In this document: in pieces, positions 33,212-35,408 of the stretch
How positions within the stretch are numbered: the stretch's first letter is position 1
How the letters are laid out: each line of letters opens with the position of its first letter
DNA from: Verrucomicrobiota bacterium
GTDB taxonomy: Bacteria > Verrucomicrobiota > Verrucomicrobiia > Verrucomicrobiales > Akkermansiaceae
Length of the DNA: 35,408 nucleotides
Direction of reading: 5' to 3'
Assembly: GCA_026397725.1 (NCBI GenBank)
Contig: JAPLUI010000199.1
Location: 1 to 35,408, forward strand
Position numbers and translations under genes: made by a program
The notes under the pieces: model-generated
What the model saw: the letters and a program-made list of their open reading frames with translations, nothing else
What the model was told of the DNA's origin: nothing
Databases searched by the model: none

Positions 33212-34259
33212 TCACTGGGCTGGCACGCGGACGTAGAGTTTGCCGTTGATGTCAGCCGTTAGACCCGCGGGTGGCGTGAGGGTGTAATTGCCGCTACCCG
33301 TTCCGGTGAGCGTTAGCCCGGTGACAGTCACCGGCTTGGCGGTGCCGACGTTCCCGTCCGCAAACGTCCCGGCGGCCATGCCGCCCAGCGTCAGGGTATC
33401 GACAGTGTAGGGCTTGCCGTCGCCAGCCGTGCCGGCCCCTGCCGCCTCGGGCGCTGGCAATGCCGCCGCGCCGCCCAGCGTCGCGGCGGGAGTGCCCTCA
33501 TAGACCTTGGGACTTGCTGTTAGACCGGTGATCGCCAACGGCTTGGCGGTGATCTCCACCGACCCGGTCATGTCGGTCAACGTGTAATTGCCCGCCGCTG
33601 CGCCTGTTAGTGCCAGGGCGGTTGAGCGTGCGGCTTTGAAGGTGGTGATCGCGCCGGACCAGATGGCGGTGGAGGTGAGGGTGCCGCCGAGTGTAACCGG
33701 GCCAGTGCCCAGCGAGCCAGCCCCCCAGACTGCCAGACTGCCAGATTGCCGGACTTGAAGATCGTGCCGCCGCTGTAGGTGTTGGTCACGGCGTGCAATT
33801 GCAGGTGCGTGCCCTGGTCCGCCGGGTCGTAAACCTTGATGATGCTACCCGGGCTACTGATGGTGCGCTTGAAATTGAAAGTCATCCAATTATTGGCCCA
33901 CGACAGGATCAGATCGGTGTCCAACTGGATGAAGTTGTCCAATGAGGTCCCGTCCGAACTTGCGATGCCCATGTGAACACCACCCGGGCTGGCCATCGTC
34001 ACGGTGCCGCCGAAACCCAGCGCATTTAGCCAGTTGAATTTAGCCGACTCCAGTTGCCGCTGCTGGTGGAGTTCCAGATGAACGAGGCGTTAGGCGACTG
34101 GCTGACTGTCACTGTATAGGTCTTGCCAGATCCATTCTGGGCGGTGACGGTATAGGTCACCGGGCTGCGGAAGTTCCGGGCGGATCCAGATGTCTTGTTG
34201 CAGGTCGCGCCGGGTGAGAGCGTGAAGGTTGGCGCTAGATACAAGATACCCTTCGGCAC
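33212..34259 (-). pseudogene. Frameshifted 3' part of an adhesin-like beta-repeat protein gene
   Basis: Three consecutive frames encode one protein. The first (34259-34026) has a DUF5018-like module, APTFTLSPGATC and SPVTYTVTAQNGSGKTYTVTV, then FIWNSTSSGNWS, the usual lead-in to beta-strand repeats. The second (to about 33720) carries NTYSGGTIFKSGNLAVW, a PATR repeat. The third continues with SLGTGPVTLGGTLTSTAIW and two MBG/YDG-type modules (AAAGNYTLTDMTGSVEITAK and GTGSGNYTLTPPAG), ending in LYVRVPAQ. Frameshifts lie near 34040 and at the tandem repeat 33725-33756. The 5' part, with any signal peptide, is absent beyond 34259. Sequencing or assembly error is a possible alternative. Confidence 0.8.
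33725..33756. repeat. 8-bp tandem repeat at the frameshift, CCAGACTG-type x4
   Basis: Units CCAGACTG, CCAGACTG, CCAGATTG and CCGGACTT. A run of six C (33721-33726) adjoins it. The first two units are identical; deleting one restores the reading frame of the surrounding adhesin remnant. Confidence 0.9.
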
Positions 34260-34760
34260 TAGCCATCAGCAGTGCCGGGGTGATTTCCGGTGCCCCCGCC
34301 GTGCGGGGCATCTTCACCGGCACCATCACCGCCTCCAATGGCATCCCCCCCGATGCCACCCAGGACTTTGCCATTGATACCAACGAATACCATTCCCTCG
34401 TCGCAGACGGCAGCAATGGCACCGTCACCGGCGCTGGGATCTATCTGCTCAACGTCACCGCCACCCTCACCGCCACCCCAGCCCCCGGCTACCTCTTCAC
34501 CGGTTGGACCGGCGACGCCACAGAAACCGCTAACCCGCTATCCGTCCTGATGGACTCCGACAAGACCATCACGGCAAACTTCACTCCCGACACCAACGAC
34601 GACGACGGCGACGGCTTGACCGATGTGGATGAGATCAACACCTACAGCACCAATCCCAAACGCGCCGACTCCGACGGCGACGGGCTCACCGACCCCGACG
34701 AATTGCGGGGCTATCTAACCAACCCCCTCGTTGCCGACATGGACAACGACGGCGGTCAAC
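34250..34760 (+). pseudogene. 3' part of a second adhesin-like gene, cut at both ends
   Basis: The plus frame begins mid-domain with PSALAISSAGVISGAPAV, a putative Ig (He_PIG) module. It continues with a divergent InlB-type repeat (TATPAPGYLFTGWTGDATE then SDKTITANF) and calcium-binding thrombospondin-3 repeats (NDDDGDGLTDVDE, DSDGDGLTDPDELRGYLTNP). It then breaks off after ADMDNDGG and runs into unrelated sequence ahead of the antitoxin gene. There is no start, no signal peptide and no C-terminal domain. The open frame reaches the antitoxin stop, but that fusion is accidental. Confidence 0.75.
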
Positions 34761-34816
34761 GGAACATCCGCATCCGGCGCTTGATGCCGGGGGCGGCGTG
34801 GAACATCCTGTGGCAC

Positions 34817-35059
34817 ATGAAGACGGTCACCATTCGGCAAGTTCATCACAACTTCGGCGCGGTCCTGGCGTTGGTCGCGCAAGGGGAGGAAGTCACGGTG
34901 CTGAACCGGACCCGCCCCGTTGCCCGCATTTGCCCGCCGCGCCCGGAGGCTCCGGCCAAGTTCAAGATGCCGGACTTTGCGGCCCGCGCCAAGGCCATCT
35001 TCGGGGATAGGATCATCCCCAATATCATTTTGGAGGAACGGGAGGCAAGCCGATGGTAG
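34817..35059 (+). CDS. Type II antitoxin, Phd/YefM family
   Basis: 80 residues from ATG 34817. MKTVTIRQVHHNFGAVLALV followed by AQGEEVTVLNRTRPVARICP is the Phd/YefM DNA-binding fold: an initial strand, the amphipathic helix ahead of the turn, and the 'G-E-E-V-x-V-x-x-R-x-x-P-V-A' hairpin. The C-terminal half (KMPDFAARAKAIFGD...) is the toxin-neutralising arm. It overlaps the toxin start by 7 bp, typical for such pairs. Antitoxin-DNA binding normally represses its own operon. The antitoxin seems intact though its toxin is broken. Confidence 0.85.
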   Translation: MKTVTIRQVHHNFGAVLALVAQGEEVTVLNRTRPVARICPPRPEAPAKFKMPDFAARAKAIFGDRIIPNIILEEREASRW

Positions 35060-35169
35060 CCTATGCCGACACGAGTTTCTTCTTTTCGCTTTACGCACAG
35101 GACGCGAACACCGATGCTGCCGGGCGGATTGCCGCAGCCCTTCATGCCGCTTTGAAGGTCAAACCGTAG
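35053..35169 (+). pseudogene. PIN-domain toxin, truncated after 38 codons
   Basis: MVAYADTSFFFSLYAQDANTDAAG is the start of a PIN-domain ribonuclease: the D6 in YADTSFFFSL is the first acidic active-site residue. A normal PIN toxin has ~130 residues; here TAG (35167-35169) ends it, and the sequence directly after belongs to the next gene. The remaining catalytic acids are absent, so it should be inactive. Confidence 0.7.
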
Positions 35170-35184
35170 AAATCCCGCCGCCGC

Positions 35185-35408
35185 ATGACCATCCCGGAGT
35201 CTATCGCCAAGTGGCGCAAGGTGGAGTTGAAAGAGCGCTCCGCCGCACAAGAGCATTTCATTGACCTATGCAACGTCTTCGAGCACCCAACGCCCGCCGC
35301 CGCCGATCCCACCGGCGAAACCTTCTGTTTTGAAAAGGGCGCGGCCAAGCACGCCGGCGGCGAGGGCTTCGCGGACGTATGGAAACGCGGCTGCTTCGGC
35401 TTTGAATA
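35185..35408 (+). CDS. N-terminus of an MmeI-like (type IIL) restriction-methylation enzyme
   Basis: 74 residues from ATG 35185 to the window edge. KWRKVELKERSAAQEHFIDL, then HPTPAAADPTGETFCFEKGA and GEGFADVWKRGCFGFE match the opening of class 1 / MmeI-type DNA methyltransferase-nucleases, where this segment begins the nuclease part. The methyltransferase motifs lie beyond the window. Such proteins are commonly ~900 residues or longer. It starts only 15 bp after the truncated toxin's stop, so its arrival or a deletion probably removed the toxin's end. Confidence 0.85.
   Translation, partial: MTIPESIAKWRKVELKERSAAQEHFIDLCNVFEHPTPAAADPTGETFCFEKGAAKHAGGEGFADVWKRGCFGFE

Noticed and set aside
34229..35059. 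A single 276-codon adhesin-antitoxin fusion protein
   Set aside because: The frame is open by chance; the antitoxin has its own ATG, full fold and the usual overlap with a toxin start.
35185..35408. BREX PglX methyltransferase
   Set aside because: The N-terminal wording (KWRKVELKERSAAQEHFIDL, ADPTGE, DVWKRG) fits MmeI-like type IIL enzymes better, and no other BREX gene is in view.

Overview
The window reads as an ordinary-to-accessory stretch of a high-GC Gram-negative chromosome, most likely Verrucomicrobiota (an inference). Pointers are two proteins built from autotransporter-associated beta-strand repeats, a MoxR/ABC/DUF58 cluster of the kind seen in that phylum, a DUF2341-LamG-sialate-O-acetylesterase fusion, a zinc-free methionyl-tRNA synthetase and an almost complete absence of Shine-Dalgarno sequences before clear genes. 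No rRNA, tRNA, insertion sequence or CRISPR array was seen.

Layout. (1) 307-3421, minus strand: a secreted protein of unknown function and a membrane-embedded YdjM/DUF457-type hydrolase. (2) 3537-7868, plus strand: a possible 44-codon leader ORF overlapping a Tat-exported flavodoxin-fold reductase, then a PpiD/SurA-like periplasmic foldase and metG. (3) 7930-15583, plus strand: a tightly spaced six-gene operon (coiled-coil membrane protein, MoxR AAA+ ATPase, large membrane protein, ABC ATPase, ABC permease, DUF58 protein) ending in a strong hairpin shared with the convergent neighbour. (4) 15720-22485: an 1865-residue beta-strand-repeat surface protein (minus) and a divergent AraC-family regulator (plus). 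The 220 bp between them holds a perfect 12-bp direct repeat, a good operator candidate. (5) 22651-29308, minus strand: a CzcCBA/CusCBA metal efflux operon led by a cysteine-rich exported protein. Just downstream of czcA lies the C-terminal remnant of a P-II protein, probably of the type linked to metal efflux. (6) 30026-32983, minus strand: an exported sialate O-acetylesterase-like enzyme with LamG and DUF2341 domains. (7) 33212-35408: a mosaic of broken genes. Two adhesin-like genes, both missing their 5' parts, abut back to back. They are followed by an intact Phd/YefM antitoxin, a PIN toxin cut after 38 codons and the start of an MmeI-like (type IIL) restriction-methylation gene that runs off the window.

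The observations most worth checking are these. The frameshift in the minus-strand adhesin remnant is exactly undone by removing one copy of an 8-bp tandem repeat, so it looks like slippage. Five short tandem arrays (7-, 8- or 9-bp units, four or five copies each) lie in gaps or gene edges. The pentamer GTTAG/CTAAC is strongly preferred over its relatives in every reading frame and between genes. The P-II remnant is bounded by 10-bp direct repeats. The right edge looks like an integration or decay hot spot with restriction-modification and toxin-antitoxin genes. I found no clear, wholly new multi-gene system; the MoxR/ABC/DUF58 operon is the closest to an uncharacterised machine.
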